64,000 nucleotides of DNA from Acidimicrobiia bacterium (GTDB taxonomy: Bacteria; Actinomycetota; Acidimicrobiia; Spongiisociales; UBA5794): the NCBI GenBank assembly GCA_041393965.1, contig JAWKJB010000002.1:496001-560000 (forward strand). The letters run 5' to 3'. The notes beneath the pieces were generated by a model. It was not told the origin of the DNA. It worked only from the letters and a program-made list of their open reading frames with translations, and searched no databases. A program made the translations under genes and the position numbers. This document shows, one piece after another, positions 51,246 through 61,416 of the stretch (positions are counted from its first letter, which is position 1; each line of letters starts with the position of its first letter).

Positions 51246-52312
51246 TTCAGAACGCACCCGCTGGCTCCTCAGCAATCGTTGTCGGGCGAGATCTGATCCC
51301 CTCCGTCGCCGCTGCCGTGGCAGAAGGCGGGTCCGAGCGAGCAGCGATCCTGTGCCAGCCCGCAACCGAGTCTCTTGCAGACCGTGTCGCCACCGCACTC
51401 TTGTCGCGTGGTGTCGACAGCCACGGATTCACGCTTCCCGACGGTGAAGCCGCCAAGCGTGTCGATGTCGTCGAGGATATGTACCGCAAGCTCAACGCCG
51501 CATCACTGACCCGCGACGATGTCATCGTCGCGGTGGGAGGAGGCGCACTCACCGACGCGGCCGGGTTCATTGCGGGGACCTTTCTGCGCGGCGTTCCTGC
51601 GATCTACCTCCCGACAACGATGCTGGGTGCTGTTGATGCCGCGATCGGCGGCAAGACCGGCATCAATGTCGACGGGAAGAACCTCGCCGGCCTATTCGTG
51701 CATCCACGGCATGTGTTCGTTGACATCGACACCCTCGATGGTCTGCCGAGGACCTTGCGAATGGAAGGCGCCGCGGAGGCCGTCAAAGCTGGGTTCATCG
51801 ACGACATGGCGATCGTGGAGGCGTACGAGCGGTCCGGCATCGACGGGGTCGACCTCGAGGATGTTGTCAACCGGGCAATTGGCGTGAAGGTCGATGTCGT
51901 GAACGAGGACTTCACGGAAAAGGGACGAAGGGCAATCCTGAACTATGGGCACACGGTCGGGCACGCCGTTGAGACCGCCGCCGGAATCCCTCACGGTCAT
52001 GCCGTCTCGATCGGAATCGCTGCCGCAGGAGCGGCATCAGCATTCGTCACCGGATTCGCGGGGGAGCAGCGACAACGGGACCTGCTGATGAGCCTCGGAC
52101 TTCCTGTGGTTGCCCCAGCCGGAACGGAACGGGGTCGCGTCCGGGCGCTGATGGCACGGGACAAGAAGCGGGATGCGACCGGCCTCAGGATGGTCCTGCT
52201 TGAGGACTTCGGTTCCCCTGTCGTCGTTGCGGTCGACGACGCTACCGTACACGCCGCGCTCGGGGCTGTCGGACTTGCATCCGGGCCTTCCGCGGGAAAG
52301 GGAAGCGAATGA
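51230..52312 (+). CDS. aroB: 3-dehydroquinate synthase
   Basis: This 360-residue NAD- and metal-dependent enzyme makes 3-dehydroquinate from DAHP. The NAD-binding region VIVAVGGGALTDAAGFIAGTFLRG, PTTMLGAVDAAIGGKTGINVDGKNL (metal/substrate) and NYGHTVGHAVETAAGIPHGHAVS (metal histidines) are clear. It supplies the missing step between the distant DAHP synthase and the downstream ar genes; aroD/aroQ and aroA are not in the window. The end overlaps efp by ATGA. Confidence 0.97.
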   Translation: MRRYVIQNAPAGSSAIVVGRDLIPSVAAAVAEGGSERAAILCQPATESLADRVATALLSRGVDSHGFTLPDGEAAKRVDVVEDMYRKLNAASLTRDDVIVAVGGGALTDAAGFIAGTFLRGVPAIYLPTTMLGAVDAAIGGKTGINVDGKNLAGLFVHPRHVFVDIDTLDGLPRTLRMEGAAEAVKAGFIDDMAIVEAYERSGIDGVDLEDVVNRAIGVKVDVVNEDFTEKGRRAILNYGHTVGHAVETAAGIPHGHAVSIGIAAAGAASAFVTGFAGEQRQRDLLMSLGLPVVAPAGTERGRVRALMARDKKRDATGLRMVLLEDFGSPVVVAVDDATVHAALGAVGLASGPSAGKGSE

Positions 52313-52869
52313 TCTCGACGAATGATGTCAGGCCGGGCATGGCGCTCGATCTCCCCGAAGGGCTTTTCACGGTGACGGATCACCAGCATGTCAAGCCCGG
52401 CAAAGGGAAGGCGTTCGTTCGGATGAAACTGAAGAATGTGCGGACCGGCGCGGTCCTCGACCGGACCTTCCGCGCAGGCGAGAATGTTCCGAGCGCCAGA
52501 ATCGATCGCCGCAACTTCACCTTCTTGTACCGGAACGATCTCGGTTTCCATGTGATGGACGAAGAGACCTACGAGCAAACGATGATCGATACGGACATCG
52601 TCGGTGGAGCCGCCGAGTACCTATCTGATGGGATGACCGTTCAGATCTCGATCCACGATGGGATCCCCATCGAGGTGGACCTTCCGCCGTCGGTCGAACT
52701 CGAGGTGACCTACGCCGAGCCCGGCGTGAAGGGAGACCGTGTGTCGGGCGCAACCAAGCCGGTGACGCTGAGTACCGGGAAGACCATCCAGGCTCCTTTG
52801 TTCGTCGAGCAGGGAGACATCCTCAAAGTGGATACACGGAGTGGTGACTACATCACGCGTGTGACATGA
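52309..52869 (+). CDS. efp: Translation elongation factor P
   Basis: This 186-residue protein resolves polyproline stalls in the ribosome. Three beta-barrel domains are seen: KOW-like first domain with the tip lysine in KPGKGKAFVRMK (Lys32), the second with DRTFRAGENV, and the OB domain ending VDTRSGDYITRVT. The length is standard. The start overlaps aroB, and the end overlaps nusB by ATGA. It lies just before nusB as in other actinobacteria. Confidence 0.97.
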   Translation: MISTNDVRPGMALDLPEGLFTVTDHQHVKPGKGKAFVRMKLKNVRTGAVLDRTFRAGENVPSARIDRRNFTFLYRNDLGFHVMDEETYEQTMIDTDIVGGAAEYLSDGMTVQISIHDGIPIEVDLPPSVELEVTYAEPGVKGDRVSGATKPVTLSTGKTIQAPLFVEQGDILKVDTRSGDYITRVT

Positions 52870-53249
52870 GCAGCGGCGACCGGGCATCGGCGCTCGGCGC
52901 CCTCTACGCCTTCGATGCCAGACCTCTCGAAGCTCTGGACGCCTCGGGACTCAGCCGCCGAGCTGGGCAATTCGCGCAAGGGACGGTGGAGCATCTCGAC
53001 GCCATCGACGCTGCCATCTCCGCAGCGGCGGACACCTGGCGCCTCGAACGAATGGCCGCGGTTGACAGGAGCATCCTGCGGCTCGGGACCTTCGAGTTGC
53101 TGTACACCGACATGGCCGTCGGCATCATCATCAATGAGGCCGTCGAACTCGCCAAGGAGTACTCGACCGCGGCGAGCGGTGCGTTCATCAACGGCGTCCT
53201 TTCGACGGTCGCCGGACAGCGTGCCGAACGATCGGAACCCGAGTCGTAG
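52866..53249 (+). CDS. nusB: Transcription antitermination protein NusB
   Basis: This 127-residue all-helical RNA-binding protein joins NusE (S10) in rRNA antitermination. ALGALYAFDARP, VDRSILRLGTFELLYTDMAVG and INEAVELAKEYSTAASGAFINGVL are family hallmarks. The ATG overlaps efp. The pyr operon leader begins directly after its stop, so the pyr message could be initiated at the following -10 box or read through from here. Confidence 0.92.
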   Translation: MSSGDRASALGALYAFDARPLEALDASGLSRRAGQFAQGTVEHLDAIDAAISAAADTWRLERMAAVDRSILRLGTFELLYTDMAVGIIINEAVELAKEYSTAASGAFINGVLSTVAGQRAERSEPES

Positions 53250-53255
53250 TACAGT
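53250..53255 (+). promoter_or_regulatory. -10 box of the pyr operon
   Basis: TACAGT lies about 13 bp before the PyrR-binding hairpin, so transcription would start near 53262. The -35 is poor. Read-through from nusB is an alternative. Confidence 0.35.
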
Positions 53256-53263
53256 GTGGTCAA

Positions 53264-53300
53264 CCGACCTTTAATGCGGTCCCGTGAGGCCGCCAAGGAT
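53264..53300 (+). promoter_or_regulatory. PyrR-binding RNA element of the pyr leader
   Basis: A hairpin with lower stem CCTT/AAGG (53268-53271 with 53295-53298) and upper stem GCGG/CCGC (53276-53279 with 53290-53293) displays the conserved GGTCCCGTGAGGCC loop. It matches the PyrR anti-antiterminator consensus closely. UMP-bound PyrR should bind it and lower expression of the operon. The GGAG ribosome site of a leader ORF lies immediately 3'. Confidence 0.88.
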
Positions 53301-53309
53301 GGAGCAGCC

Positions 53310-53405
53310 ATGATGCAACTCTTCGCCAAACCGTGCCTCAGGGGGCACGGTTCTTTTTGTGTCTTTCCGACGCTCGACACCCCGGTCCTTCCATGCGAAG
53401 GGTGA
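53310..53405 (+). CDS. pyr leader peptide ORF (31 codons)
   Basis: A short frame starts at an ATG 5 bp after GGAG (53301-53304), beside the PyrR hairpin. It encodes a peptide beginning MMQLFAKPCLRGHG and ends in TGA at 53403-53405, sharing a base with an ATG in the pyrR frame (TGATG). The intrinsic terminator lies inside the frame (from about codon 7). Ribosomes on it would therefore both keep the terminator open and feed pyrR. No homologue was checked. Confidence 0.45.
   Translation: MMQLFAKPCLRGHGSFCVFPTLDTPVLPCEG
53329..53358 (+). terminator. Intrinsic terminator of the pyr attenuator
   Basis: AACCGTGCC (53329-53337), loop TCAGGG and GGCACGGTT (53344-53352) form a 9-bp stem followed by CTTTTTG. 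It lies upstream of the pyrR ATG and inside the leader ORF. This is the strongest intrinsic terminator in the window. Confidence 0.85.
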
Positions 53406-53926
53406 TGGACGAAGGCGATATCAACCGCGTGGTACGGCGTATCGCCAATGAGATCATCGAACGCAACCACGGCGTCGACAATGTGCTTCTGCTCGGCATA
53501 CCGACCCGCGGCAAGCCGCTCGCGGAAAGGATCTGTGCGGTCCTGTGCGAGATCGAGGGAGTCACGATGACTGCCGGATCGCTCGATATCGGGATGTACC
53601 GGGACGACATCGACACGCGGCCGCGGACACGCTTGGGCCCGACGGACATCCCGCGGCCCATCGACGGCGCCGATGTGGTGCTCGTCGACGATGTGCTGTA
53701 CACGGGAAGAACCATCCGTGCAGCACTTGACGCACTCGCCGACCTCGGGCGACCTGCCACGGTCCAACTCGCGGTCATCATCGACCGCGGTCATCGCCAA
53801 CTTCCCATCAGGCCGGACTATGTCGGAAGGAACATCCCCACATCGGTGAGCGAGCATGTGTCGGTTCGGATCGTTCCCACTGACGACGAGGACGGTGTTT
53901 GGGTGAGCAGCGAGGTCCTTGCGTGA
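53393..53926 (+). CDS. pyrR: Pyrimidine operon regulator and uracil phosphoribosyltransferase
   Basis: This 177-residue PRTase-fold protein binds the leader hairpin when UMP is high and can also convert uracil to UMP. The PRPP motif VVLVDDVLYTGRTIRAAL and the N-terminal VMDEGDINRVVRRIANEIIERNHG match Bacillus PyrR. I used the ATG at 53393. ATG 53405, which follows GAAGGG and overlaps the leader ORF stop, is a good alternative that removes four residues. It is the first structural gene of the operon. Confidence 0.9.
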   Translation: MRRVMDEGDINRVVRRIANEIIERNHGVDNVLLLGIPTRGKPLAERICAVLCEIEGVTMTAGSLDIGMYRDDIDTRPRTRLGPTDIPRPIDGADVVLVDDVLYTGRTIRAALDALADLGRPATVQLAVIIDRGHRQLPIRPDYVGRNIPTSVSEHVSVRIVPTDDEDGVWVSSEVLA

Positions 53927-54840
53927 GGCATCTGCTCACGACGGCGACGCTCGATCGGGAGACGCTGACCTCGCTCCTCGACGAGGCTGATGGATTCCGT
54001 GAGGTCCTCAGCCGTCCCATCCCGAAGGTGCCCGCTCTGCGGGGCAAGACCGTCGCGATGATGTTCTTCGAGCCGTCGACCCGGACACGCATGTCCTTCG
54101 AGAAGGCGGCACGAGCGCTCTCGGCAGACACCGTGTCGTTCAGCCCCGGAATCTCGGCGCTTTCGAAAGGTGAATCGCTCAAGGACACCGCCCTCACCGT
54201 GCGAGCCATGGGTGTCGATCTGATGGTTGTTCGCCACAAGGCCACCGGCGCGCCGATGCGCCTCGCGGAGTGGCTGGACATCCCGATCGTGAACGGAGGC
54301 GACGGCGCCAACCAGCACCCGACCCAGGCGATCCTTGACTGCCAAACGATCCGCAAGCGATTCGGCACGCTCGACGGTCTCTGCATCGCGATCGTCGGGG
54401 ATGTGCGCCACTCGCGCGTTGCGCGATCGAATGTGCAGGCCATGACCGCCCTCGGCGCCGATGTCACCCTCGTGGGACCACCGACGCTGCTTCCGGTCGA
54501 CTTGGAAGGTTGGCCAGTGAAGACAACCGCCGACCTGGATGCAACGGTGCCAACGGTGGATGTTGTCTACCTCTTGCGTGTTCAGACAGAACGCGGTGGC
54601 GCATCGGTCTTTCCTTCGATCGCGGAGTATGCGCAGCGGTTCGGGATGACCAACCGCCGTTTCGCGGCGCTCGCCGACGATGCCATCGTCATGCATCCGG
54701 GCCCCATGAACCGCGGCGTCGAGATCGCACACGATGTTGCCGACCACGAGCGCGCCCTGATCCTCGATCAGGTTGCGAACGGCGTTGCAACCCGGATGGC
54801 GGTCTTGTTTGCCCTCCTCGGCGGTGATTCCGATGTATGA
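53923..54840 (+). CDS. pyrB: Aspartate carbamoyltransferase catalytic subunit
   Basis: This 305-residue enzyme makes carbamoyl aspartate. The carbamoyl-phosphate loop FFEPSTRTRMSFE, SALSKGESLKDT, HPTQAILD and HPGPMNRGVE are visible. No regulatory subunit gene (pyrI) is present. The start is a GTG that overlaps the pyrR stop (GTGA); the end overlaps pyrC by 8 bp. Confidence 0.96.
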   Translation: MRHLLTTATLDRETLTSLLDEADGFREVLSRPIPKVPALRGKTVAMMFFEPSTRTRMSFEKAARALSADTVSFSPGISALSKGESLKDTALTVRAMGVDLMVVRHKATGAPMRLAEWLDIPIVNGGDGANQHPTQAILDCQTIRKRFGTLDGLCIAIVGDVRHSRVARSNVQAMTALGADVTLVGPPTLLPVDLEGWPVKTTADLDATVPTVDVVYLLRVQTERGGASVFPSIAEYAQRFGMTNRRFAALADDAIVMHPGPMNRGVEIAHDVADHERALILDQVANGVATRMAVLFALLGGDSDV

Positions 54841-56095
54841 CCTCATCCTTGGGGGCGGCTCGGTGGCCACCACCGGGGGTGTCGTCGTCACCGATGTGGC
54901 AATTGGTGAGGGCATGATCGTGGCAATGGGCGCGAACCTCGGCGAAGCCCACGAAGTCATCGACTGCTCGAACAGGTGGATCGGGCCCGCCCTCGTGGAT
55001 CTCCACACGCATCTGCGCGAACCGGGACAGGAGTGGAAAGAGGACATCGCGTCGGGCTCAGCCGCTGCAGCAGCCGGCGGCTACGGCGCGGTGGTCGCGA
55101 TGCCGAACACCGACCCTGCGATCGATGCGGGCCATGTCGCGCGATTCGTCAAGGACCGCGGGCGGGAGGTCGGTCTGGTGGATATCCAGCCTGCGGGTGC
55201 GATCACGATGGGGCGACGCGGCGAGGTCATGGCCCATCTCGACGATCTGTGGGCTTCCGGCGTCCGGATGTTCACCGATGACGGCGCTTCGGTTGCCAAT
55301 GCCGCGCTCCTTCGTACGGCCATGGAGTATGTCTCTTCACTCGGCGGCGTCATCGCCCAGCACGCGGTCGATTCCGACCTCGCCGCTGCGGGCCACATGC
55401 ACGAAGGCTCCGTGTCGTCACAACTCGGAATGTACGGAATCCCGCGACAGGCCGACGACATCGAAATCACCCGGGACCTTGCCCTCGTCGAGATGACCGG
55501 TGTCACCTACCACCTCCAGCATGTATCGACGGCCGGAGGTGTCGAAATGATTCGAGAGGCGAAGCGTCGGGGCCTTCCGGTGACGGCGGAAGTGACCCCG
55601 CACCACCTCGCGTTCGATCACACCGATGTTGCCACAACCGATTCGAACTTCAAGGTCATGCCGCCCCTGCGCGACGAGGCGGATCGTGCGGCGCTCGTTG
55701 CCGGTCTCAGCGACGGTACGATCGATGCGATCGCGACCGATCACGCTCCCCACGCAGCCCTCGAGAAGGAAGTGCCGTTCGAAGAGGCGCCCCACGGCAT
55801 CCTTGGCCTCGAATGGGCGATCTCGGTCGCCATCGGCGTGGTCGGCCTCGACCAATCATCGCTGTTTGACCGCATGGCCGTTGCACCGGCATCCATCGCG
55901 GGCCTCGACGAACACGGCCACCTGCTTGCCGAGGGGCGAGCAGCGACGCTCACCGTCATCGACCCTTCCGAACGCTGGACACCGGTGAGGACCCGCTCCA
56001 AGAGCCGCAACGCCCCCTATCTCGGGCGGGAGTTGACGGGAAGGTCACGGCTGACCCTGTTGCGCGGTGTTGTGACGCATCGAGCGGATCAATGA
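54833..56095 (+). CDS. pyrC: Dihydroorotase
   Basis: This 420-residue class I (amidohydrolase-type) enzyme closes carbamoyl aspartate to dihydroorotate. Metal ligands are in [14 protein letters not shown] (HxH) and IATDHAPHA (Asp/His). The remaining barrel histidines are in VIAQHAVD and TAEVTPHH. The length is typical of class I. The ATG at 54833 overlaps pyrB. It abuts carA by ATGA. Confidence 0.95.
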   Translation: MYDLILGGGSVATTGGVVVTDVAIGEGMIVAMGANLGEAHEVIDCSNRWIGPALVDLHTHLREPGQEWKEDIASGSAAAAAGGYGAVVAMPNTDPAIDAGHVARFVKDRGREVGLVDIQPAGAITMGRRGEVMAHLDDLWASGVRMFTDDGASVANAALLRTAMEYVSSLGGVIAQHAVDSDLAAAGHMHEGSVSSQLGMYGIPRQADDIEITRDLALVEMTGVTYHLQHVSTAGGVEMIREAKRRGLPVTAEVTPHHLAFDHTDVATTDSNFKVMPPLRDEADRAALVAGLSDGTIDAIATDHAPHAALEKEVPFEEAPHGILGLEWAISVAIGVVGLDQSSLFDRMAVAPASIAGLDEHGHLLAEGRAATLTVIDPSERWTPVRTRSKSRNAPYLGRELTGRSRLTLLRGVVTHRADQ

Positions 56096-57267
56096 ACGGG
56101 ACACAGCCCGGGATTCTCGCCACCGCGGACGGTACGGTGTTCCGGGGAACGGCGAACGGTGCCCGAGGTGTCGCCGTCGGTGAGGCCGTCTTCAACACAT
56201 CGATGACCGGCTATCAGGAGATCCTCACCGATCCCTCCTACGCCGGGCAGGTTGTGGTGTTCACGACGCCACACATCGGTAACTACGGCAGCAGCGAAGA
56301 TGACGAACAAGCGGCACGGGTGCACGCCCGCGCGGTGGTGACCCGATCGCTGAGCAGGTCTTCGTCGTCGTGGCGATCGGATCAGCCCTTCGACGAATAC
56401 CTCGAGGCCAGGGGAACCATTGCCCTCAGCGACATCGACACACGGCGCCTCACGAGACATCTCAGGGAGCATGGCGCGATGCCCGTCGCCGTCGGATCCG
56501 ACATCGACGAGCGCGAGCTCACCGAACTCGCAGCCTCGGCACCGACCATGGAGGGTCAGGATCTCGTCGCGTCGGTGACCACCGTCGAACCGTACTGTCA
56601 GGAAGCGACAGCGCCGAAGCGTGGAACGGTGGTGGCATACGACCTCGGCATCAAGCGCGATATCACCCGCAGCCTGGCAAGCCACGGTCTCGATGTCACC
56701 GTCGTCCCAGCGGGTACTTCGGCGTCGGAGGTCATCGCCATGGCGCCGGACGCCGTGTTCCTTTCGAACGGCCCGGGGGATCCCGAGCCACTGACCGATT
56801 CGATCAGGGCCGTGCGCGGACTCCTCGGACAAGTACCCCTGTTCGGAATCTGCCTCGGGCACCAAGTTCTCGGTCTCGCCCTGGGAGCAACCACCTTCAA
56901 ACTCCCGTTCGGCCACCACGGCGGAAACCATCCGGTGCGTCGACTCGACGACGGCAGCGTCGCCATCACCGCCCAAAACCACGGATTCGCCGTGGACCTG
57001 TGGTCGCTGACCGACACAGCACGGCCTACTGCGGGTCGACTCCCGGGGAGCGATCTTCTGCCGGACCTTGTGAACACCGACTTCGGGATCGTCCGGCCGA
57101 CCCATCAGAATCTGAACGACGGGACGAACGAGGGGCTCCGATGCTTGGAGGTCGCTGCGTTCTCGGTGCAATACCATCCCGAAGCCGCACCCGGTCCTTC
57201 GGACGCGAGGGGTCTGTTCGGCGATTTCGTCGCCATGATCGAAGGCCATCGTGCCGCAGCGGACTGA
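56092..57267 (+). CDS. carA: Carbamoyl-phosphate synthase small subunit
   Basis: This 391-residue glutaminase supplies ammonia to CarB. The N-terminal CPSase_sm domain shows [19 protein letters not shown]. The class I glutaminase triad has Cys in [11 protein letters not shown] and His-Glu in [12 protein letters not shown]. The ATG overlaps the pyrC stop. It overlaps carB by 17 bp, which keeps the two subunits translated together. Confidence 0.96.
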   Translation: MNGTQPGILATADGTVFRGTANGARGVAVGEAVFNTSMTGYQEILTDPSYAGQVVVFTTPHIGNYGSSEDDEQAARVHARAVVTRSLSRSSSSWRSDQPFDEYLEARGTIALSDIDTRRLTRHLREHGAMPVAVGSDIDERELTELAASAPTMEGQDLVASVTTVEPYCQEATAPKRGTVVAYDLGIKRDITRSLASHGLDVTVVPAGTSASEVIAMAPDAVFLSNGPGDPEPLTDSIRAVRGLLGQVPLFGICLGHQVLGLALGATTFKLPFGHHGGNHPVRRLDDGSVAITAQNHGFAVDLWSLTDTARPTAGRLPGSDLLPDLVNTDFGIVRPTHQNLNDGTNEGLRCLEVAAFSVQYHPEAAPGPSDARGLFGDFVAMIEGHRAAAD

Positions 57268-60200
57268 CCTGGGGTCGATCCTTGTGATCGGGTCTGGCCC
57301 GATCATCATCGGACAGGCATGCGAATTCGACTATTCGGGAACCCAGGCGGTGAAAGCCCTTCGTTCCCGGGGACATCGGGTCGTCTTGATCAACTCGAAT
57401 CCGGCCACCATCATGACCGATCCCGAATTCGCGGATGCGACCTACATCGAACCGATCACCGCCGAGTTCGTCGAGGCGGTCATGCGCAAGGAGCGCCCCA
57501 ACGCCGTCCTCCCAACCCTTGGGGGCCAGACGGCGCTCAATGTCACCGTGGAGCTCGCCAAGGCAGGGATCTTCGACGAACTCGGAGTCGAACTGATCGG
57601 CGCATCACTCGACGCCATCGAGATGGCCGAAGATCGCGGACGATTCAAACAGGCCATGGAAGGTGCCGGAATCGCGACGGCCCGGGCTCGGTATGTCACT
57701 TCGGTCGAGTCGGCGCTCGAAGCGGTGGCTGAGCTCGGCTTTCCGGCGATGGTGCGTCCCAGCTACATCCTCGGGGGTGGTGGAACCGGTCTTGCCCACG
57801 ATGAGGCGGCATTCATCGACATCGTCACCAACGGCATCGCCACAAGCCCCGTGGGGGAGGTGCTGATCGAAGAATCGGTGTACGGCTGGAAGGAGTTTGA
57901 GCTCGAGGTCATGCGCGACGGCGCCGACAACGCTGTGGTTGTGTGCTCGATCGAGAACCTCGACCCGATGGGGGTCCACACCGGTGACTCGATCACGGTC
58001 GCTCCCGCGATGACGCTGTCCGACCGTGAGTACCAGGCAATGCGGGACGAGGCAATCGCGTGTCTGCGGATCATCGGCGTCGAAACGGGCGGTTCCAATG
58101 TTCAGTTCGCGGTCGACCCACGAACCGGACGGCGCATCATCATCGAGATGAATCCGCGGGTGTCACGGTCATCGGCGTTGGCATCGAAGGCAACCGGGTT
58201 CCCAATCGCCAAAATCGCTGCGCTCCTCGCCGTTGGGTTCACGCTCGATGAGATCGCGAACGACATCACCGGAGCCACACCCGCATCGTTCGAGCCCGCG
58301 CTCGACTATGTGGTGGTCAAAGCGCCTCGGTTCGATTTTGCCAAGTTCCCGTCGGTTCCAGCCACGCTCGGGACCTCCATGCAGTCCGTTGGGGAGGCGA
58401 TGTCGATCGGGCGAACCTTCCCCGAGGCTCTCCAAAAGGCACTGCGAAGTCTCGAGACGGGCCGTGCCGGGCTCAACGCCGACCCAGGGGAGGCCCCGCT
58501 GCGAGAGGCCGACACGGACACGCTTGTCGCGAGCTGCGCAATTCCGAGCCCCGGCCGGATCTTCGAGGTCGCCGAGCTCCTCCGGAGGGGGGAGACCCCT
58601 GGACGCCTCGCCGAGCTGACCGCGATCGATCCCTGGTTCATCGACCAGATTGCCCAAATCGTCGAACTGCGCTACGCATTGGAAGGACAGCACCCGAGTG
58701 CCGAACTGATTCGCGTTGCCCGTCGGATGGGTTTCTCGGATCCCCAGCTTTGCTACCTGTGGCGAATCAGCCCGGACACGCTCGCGACCCTCACTGCCGG
58801 GGCGAACTCGGGTGTGACCTACAAGACGGTCGATACCTGCGCCGCCGAGTTCACAGCCGAGACTCCCTACTTCTATTCGACTCATGAAGATGAGTCCGAA
58901 GTGCCTGCCCCGGGCGATCGAACGGTGATGGTCCTCGGATCGGGCCCGAATCGAATCGGCCAGGGAATCGAATTCGATTACTGCTGCGTGCATGCAGCGT
59001 TCGCAATCGAGGAGGCGGGCTACGAAACCGTGATGGTCAACTGCAACCCCGAAACGGTCTCGACGGACTACGACATTTCGACCCGCTTGTATTTCGAGCC
59101 GCTGACGATTGACGATGTCATGGCGATCGTTGCGGTCGAGCGACCCCGGGCCGTGATCGTTCAGCTCGGCGGGCAGACTCCTCTCGGCCTTGCACGAGCA
59201 CTGGAGGATGCTGGCGTGCCGATCGCCGGGACTTCTCCGACTTCCATCGACATGGCCGAGGACCGCGAGCAGTTCTCTTCTCTGTGTGAACGGATCGGGA
59301 TCAGTCAGCCACCGAACGGAACGGCCACATCGATGGCCGAGGCCCAAGATGTGGTCGATCGCATCGGTCTTCCTGCCGTCGTTCGCCCTTCCTATGTGCT
59401 TGGCGGACGGGCGATGCGCATTATCTATTCGATCGAAGAGCTTTCCGGGTATCTCGCCGAGTTCTATGGAGCGGTGCAAGGCGGAGGGCTCGATCTTTCC
59501 GAGGCGCCCTTGTTGATCGATCGGTTCCTCGAATCGGCGGTCGAGGTCGATGTTGATGCAATCTACGACGGCACCGAGCTGTACATCGGCGGCATCATGG
59601 AACATGTCGAGGAAGCAGGCGTCCACTCGGGCGACTCTGCGTGTGTCGTCCCACCTCCCACACTCGGCCCCGAAGCGATCGCGACCGTGACGGAGCAGAC
59701 GCGGCTTCTCGCAGAGGCTCTGTCGGTCCGGGGCCTTGTCAACATCCAGTTCGCGATCAGGGGCGACGATGTGTTCGTCCTCGAGGCGAATCCACGAGCG
59801 TCGCGGACGGTGCCGTTCATCTCGAAGGCAACAGGGGTTCCTCTTGCGAAACTTGCCACCTGGGTGATGCTCGGCGAGTCCTTGGAGGATCTCCGTGCCG
59901 CGGGGAGGATTCCGGCGGCCACACCGCGACCCGCCTACACAGCCGTCAAGGAGGCCGTGCTTCCCTGGAAGCGCTTTCCGCGTGAGGACACCCTGCTCGG
60001 ACCTGAGATGCGAGCGACCGGTGAAGTTATGGGCATCGGAGCCACGGCCGGGATCGCATACGCGAAAGCCCTGCGCGGCGCAGGCCACTTCGTGCCCGAT
60101 ACCGGTGCTGCCTTCATCTCGCTCGCCGACAGGGACAAGACGGTTGGGGTCGAGATCGGGCGAATCCTCGCCGCCCTCGGATTCAAGCTCTATGCCACCC

Positions 60201-60511
60201 ACGGAACGGCCGGGCATCTCGCCCGTCATGGCATTCCTACCACCCATGTTGACAAGGTCGGAGAAGGCGCATACGACCCGGTTCGTCTGATCGAGGAGGA
60301 CCGGATCGACCTTGTCGTGAACACACCCGCTGGCGGCAAGGCGAGGGGAGATGGTCGTCTCATCCGGCTTGCAGCCAACCGCCACGGTATTCCCAGCGTG
60401 ACGACCGCCCAGGGCGGCCTCGCCGTGGCGAGGTCGATCAGGGCGACGAGGGAAGCTCCGTTGTCGGTTGTGAGCCTCCAGGACCACCATCACGGAGCGG
60501 GAGTCACATGA
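57251..60511 (+). CDS. carB: Carbamoyl-phosphate synthase large subunit
   Basis: This 1086-residue subunit has two ATP-grasp halves. The first starts [21 protein letters not shown] and has [13 protein letters not shown]; the second has [20 protein letters not shown] and [13 protein letters not shown]. An oligomerisation domain lies between them, and a C-terminal MGS-like allosteric domain ([21 protein letters not shown]) probably binds a pyrimidine or ornithine effector. The start is a GTG at 57251 inside the end of carA. The length is standard and no break is seen. Confidence 0.97.
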   Translation: MPQRTDLGSILVIGSGPIIIGQACEFDYSGTQAVKALRSRGHRVVLINSNPATIMTDPEFADATYIEPITAEFVEAVMRKERPNAVLPTLGGQTALNVTVELAKAGIFDELGVELIGASLDAIEMAEDRGRFKQAMEGAGIATARARYVTSVESALEAVAELGFPAMVRPSYILGGGGTGLAHDEAAFIDIVTNGIATSPVGEVLIEESVYGWKEFELEVMRDGADNAVVVCSIENLDPMGVHTGDSITVAPAMTLSDREYQAMRDEAIACLRIIGVETGGSNVQFAVDPRTGRRIIIEMNPRVSRSSALASKATGFPIAKIAALLAVGFTLDEIANDITGATPASFEPALDYVVVKAPRFDFAKFPSVPATLGTSMQSVGEAMSIGRTFPEALQKALRSLETGRAGLNADPGEAPLREADTDTLVASCAIPSPGRIFEVAELLRRGETPGRLAELTAIDPWFIDQIAQIVELRYALEGQHPSAELIRVARRMGFSDPQLCYLWRISPDTLATLTAGANSGVTYKTVDTCAAEFTAETPYFYSTHEDESEVPAPGDRTVMVLGSGPNRIGQGIEFDYCCVHAAFAIEEAGYETVMVNCNPETVSTDYDISTRLYFEPLTIDDVMAIVAVERPRAVIVQLGGQTPLGLARALEDAGVPIAGTSPTSIDMAEDREQFSSLCERIGISQPPNGTATSMAEAQDVVDRIGLPAVVRPSYVLGGRAMRIIYSIEELSGYLAEFYGAVQGGGLDLSEAPLLIDRFLESAVEVDVDAIYDGTELYIGGIMEHVEEAGVHSGDSACVVPPPTLGPEAIATVTEQTRLLAEALSVRGLVNIQFAIRGDDVFVLEANPRASRTVPFISKATGVPLAKLATWVMLGESLEDLRAAGRIPAATPRPAYTAVKEAVLPWKRFPREDTLLGPEMRATGEVMGIGATAGIAYAKALRGAGHFVPDTGAAFISLADRDKTVGVEIGRILAALGFKLYATHGTAGHLARHGIPTTHVDKVGEGAYDPVRLIEEDRIDLVVNTPAGGKARGDGRLIRLAANRHGIPSVTTAQGGLAVARSIRATREAPLSVVSLQDHHHGAGVT

Positions 60512-61416
60512 TGGACCTTTCGGTCGAACTCGGTCCTGTGCGGCTTCGGTCCCCCCTCATTGCGGCATCGGGAACGGTTGGAAGCGTTGTCGACCTCGAC
60601 GAGACGGTCGACTGGTCGGTGTACGGCGCTGCCGTCGCCAAGTCGGTCTCGCCAGACCCGTGGCATGGGCGGCCGCCGCCAAGGATGGCTCCAGCCGGTG
60701 GGGGCATGCTGAACGGCATCGGCATCCAGAACCCCGGCATCGAGGTCTGGCTCGACGAGTACGGCGAGGCGGTTGGGGAGGCACCGGTTCCCGTGTGGGG
60801 GAGCGTCGTCGCGCACGACATCGACGGTTTTGCCACGGTTGCCGCAGCGATGACCCGAACGAGGGTGCAGGCGATCGAGATCAACCTCTCGTGCCCCAAC
60901 CTGGATGGGATGCCGTTCGCGCTCGATCCGAAGGCATCACGCGAGGTCGTGGGGGCGGTTCGCACGGTGACCGATCTGCCGATCGGGGCCAAGCTTTCGC
61001 CCGATGCGCACCCGATCGGCGCCGTCGCCGAAGCAGTCGCCGACGGCGGCGCGGACTGGCTCGTGGTTGCCAACACCGCGAGAGGCGCAGGATTCGACCC
61101 CGAAAGCCGCCGTCCGCTCCTGTCGGGGGTCATCGGGGGCTACTCGGGTGACGCCGTGCGACCCTTGGGACTGCGATGCGTCATCGAAACGGCCCAAGCC
61201 GTGCCGGATCTTCCCGTCATCGGATGCGGAGGGGTGTCTTCGGCTGCCCATGTCGTCGAGTACCTCCTCGCCGGCGCATCGGCGGTCGCGATCGGCACCG
61301 CGCACCTCGCGCAGCCGCGCATCGGCCGCAAGATCACCCGGGATTTCCTTCGGTACGGAAAGAGGCACGGTGTCGGGGCTGTGTCAGAGCTTCGAGGAGC
61401 GATGGTGCCGTGGTGA
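60508..61416 (+). CDS. pyrD: Dihydroorotate dehydrogenase, class I (cytosolic)
   Basis: This 302-residue flavoprotein oxidises dihydroorotate. The class I catalytic Cys is in [14 protein letters not shown], where class 2 enzymes have Ser. The N-terminal helix that ties class 2 enzymes to the membrane is absent. The length and the [12 protein letters not shown] start fit subclass 1B, which normally needs the PyrK electron-transfer subunit. No pyrK lies between carB and pyrF. The start overlaps carB (ATGA). Whether NAD or another acceptor is used is not clear. Confidence 0.88.
   Translation: MMDLSVELGPVRLRSPLIAASGTVGSVVDLDETVDWSVYGAAVAKSVSPDPWHGRPPPRMAPAGGGMLNGIGIQNPGIEVWLDEYGEAVGEAPVPVWGSVVAHDIDGFATVAAAMTRTRVQAIEINLSCPNLDGMPFALDPKASREVVGAVRTVTDLPIGAKLSPDAHPIGAVAEAVADGGADWLVVANTARGAGFDPESRRPLLSGVIGGYSGDAVRPLGLRCVIETAQAVPDLPVIGCGGVSSAAHVVEYLLAGASAVAIGTAHLAQPRIGRKITRDFLRYGKRHGVGAVSELRGAMVPW

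Noticed and set aside
58169..60493. Minus-strand frame (774 codons) opposite carB
   Set aside because: It is a shadow of the intact carB frame with low-complexity Arg/Asp-rich content.
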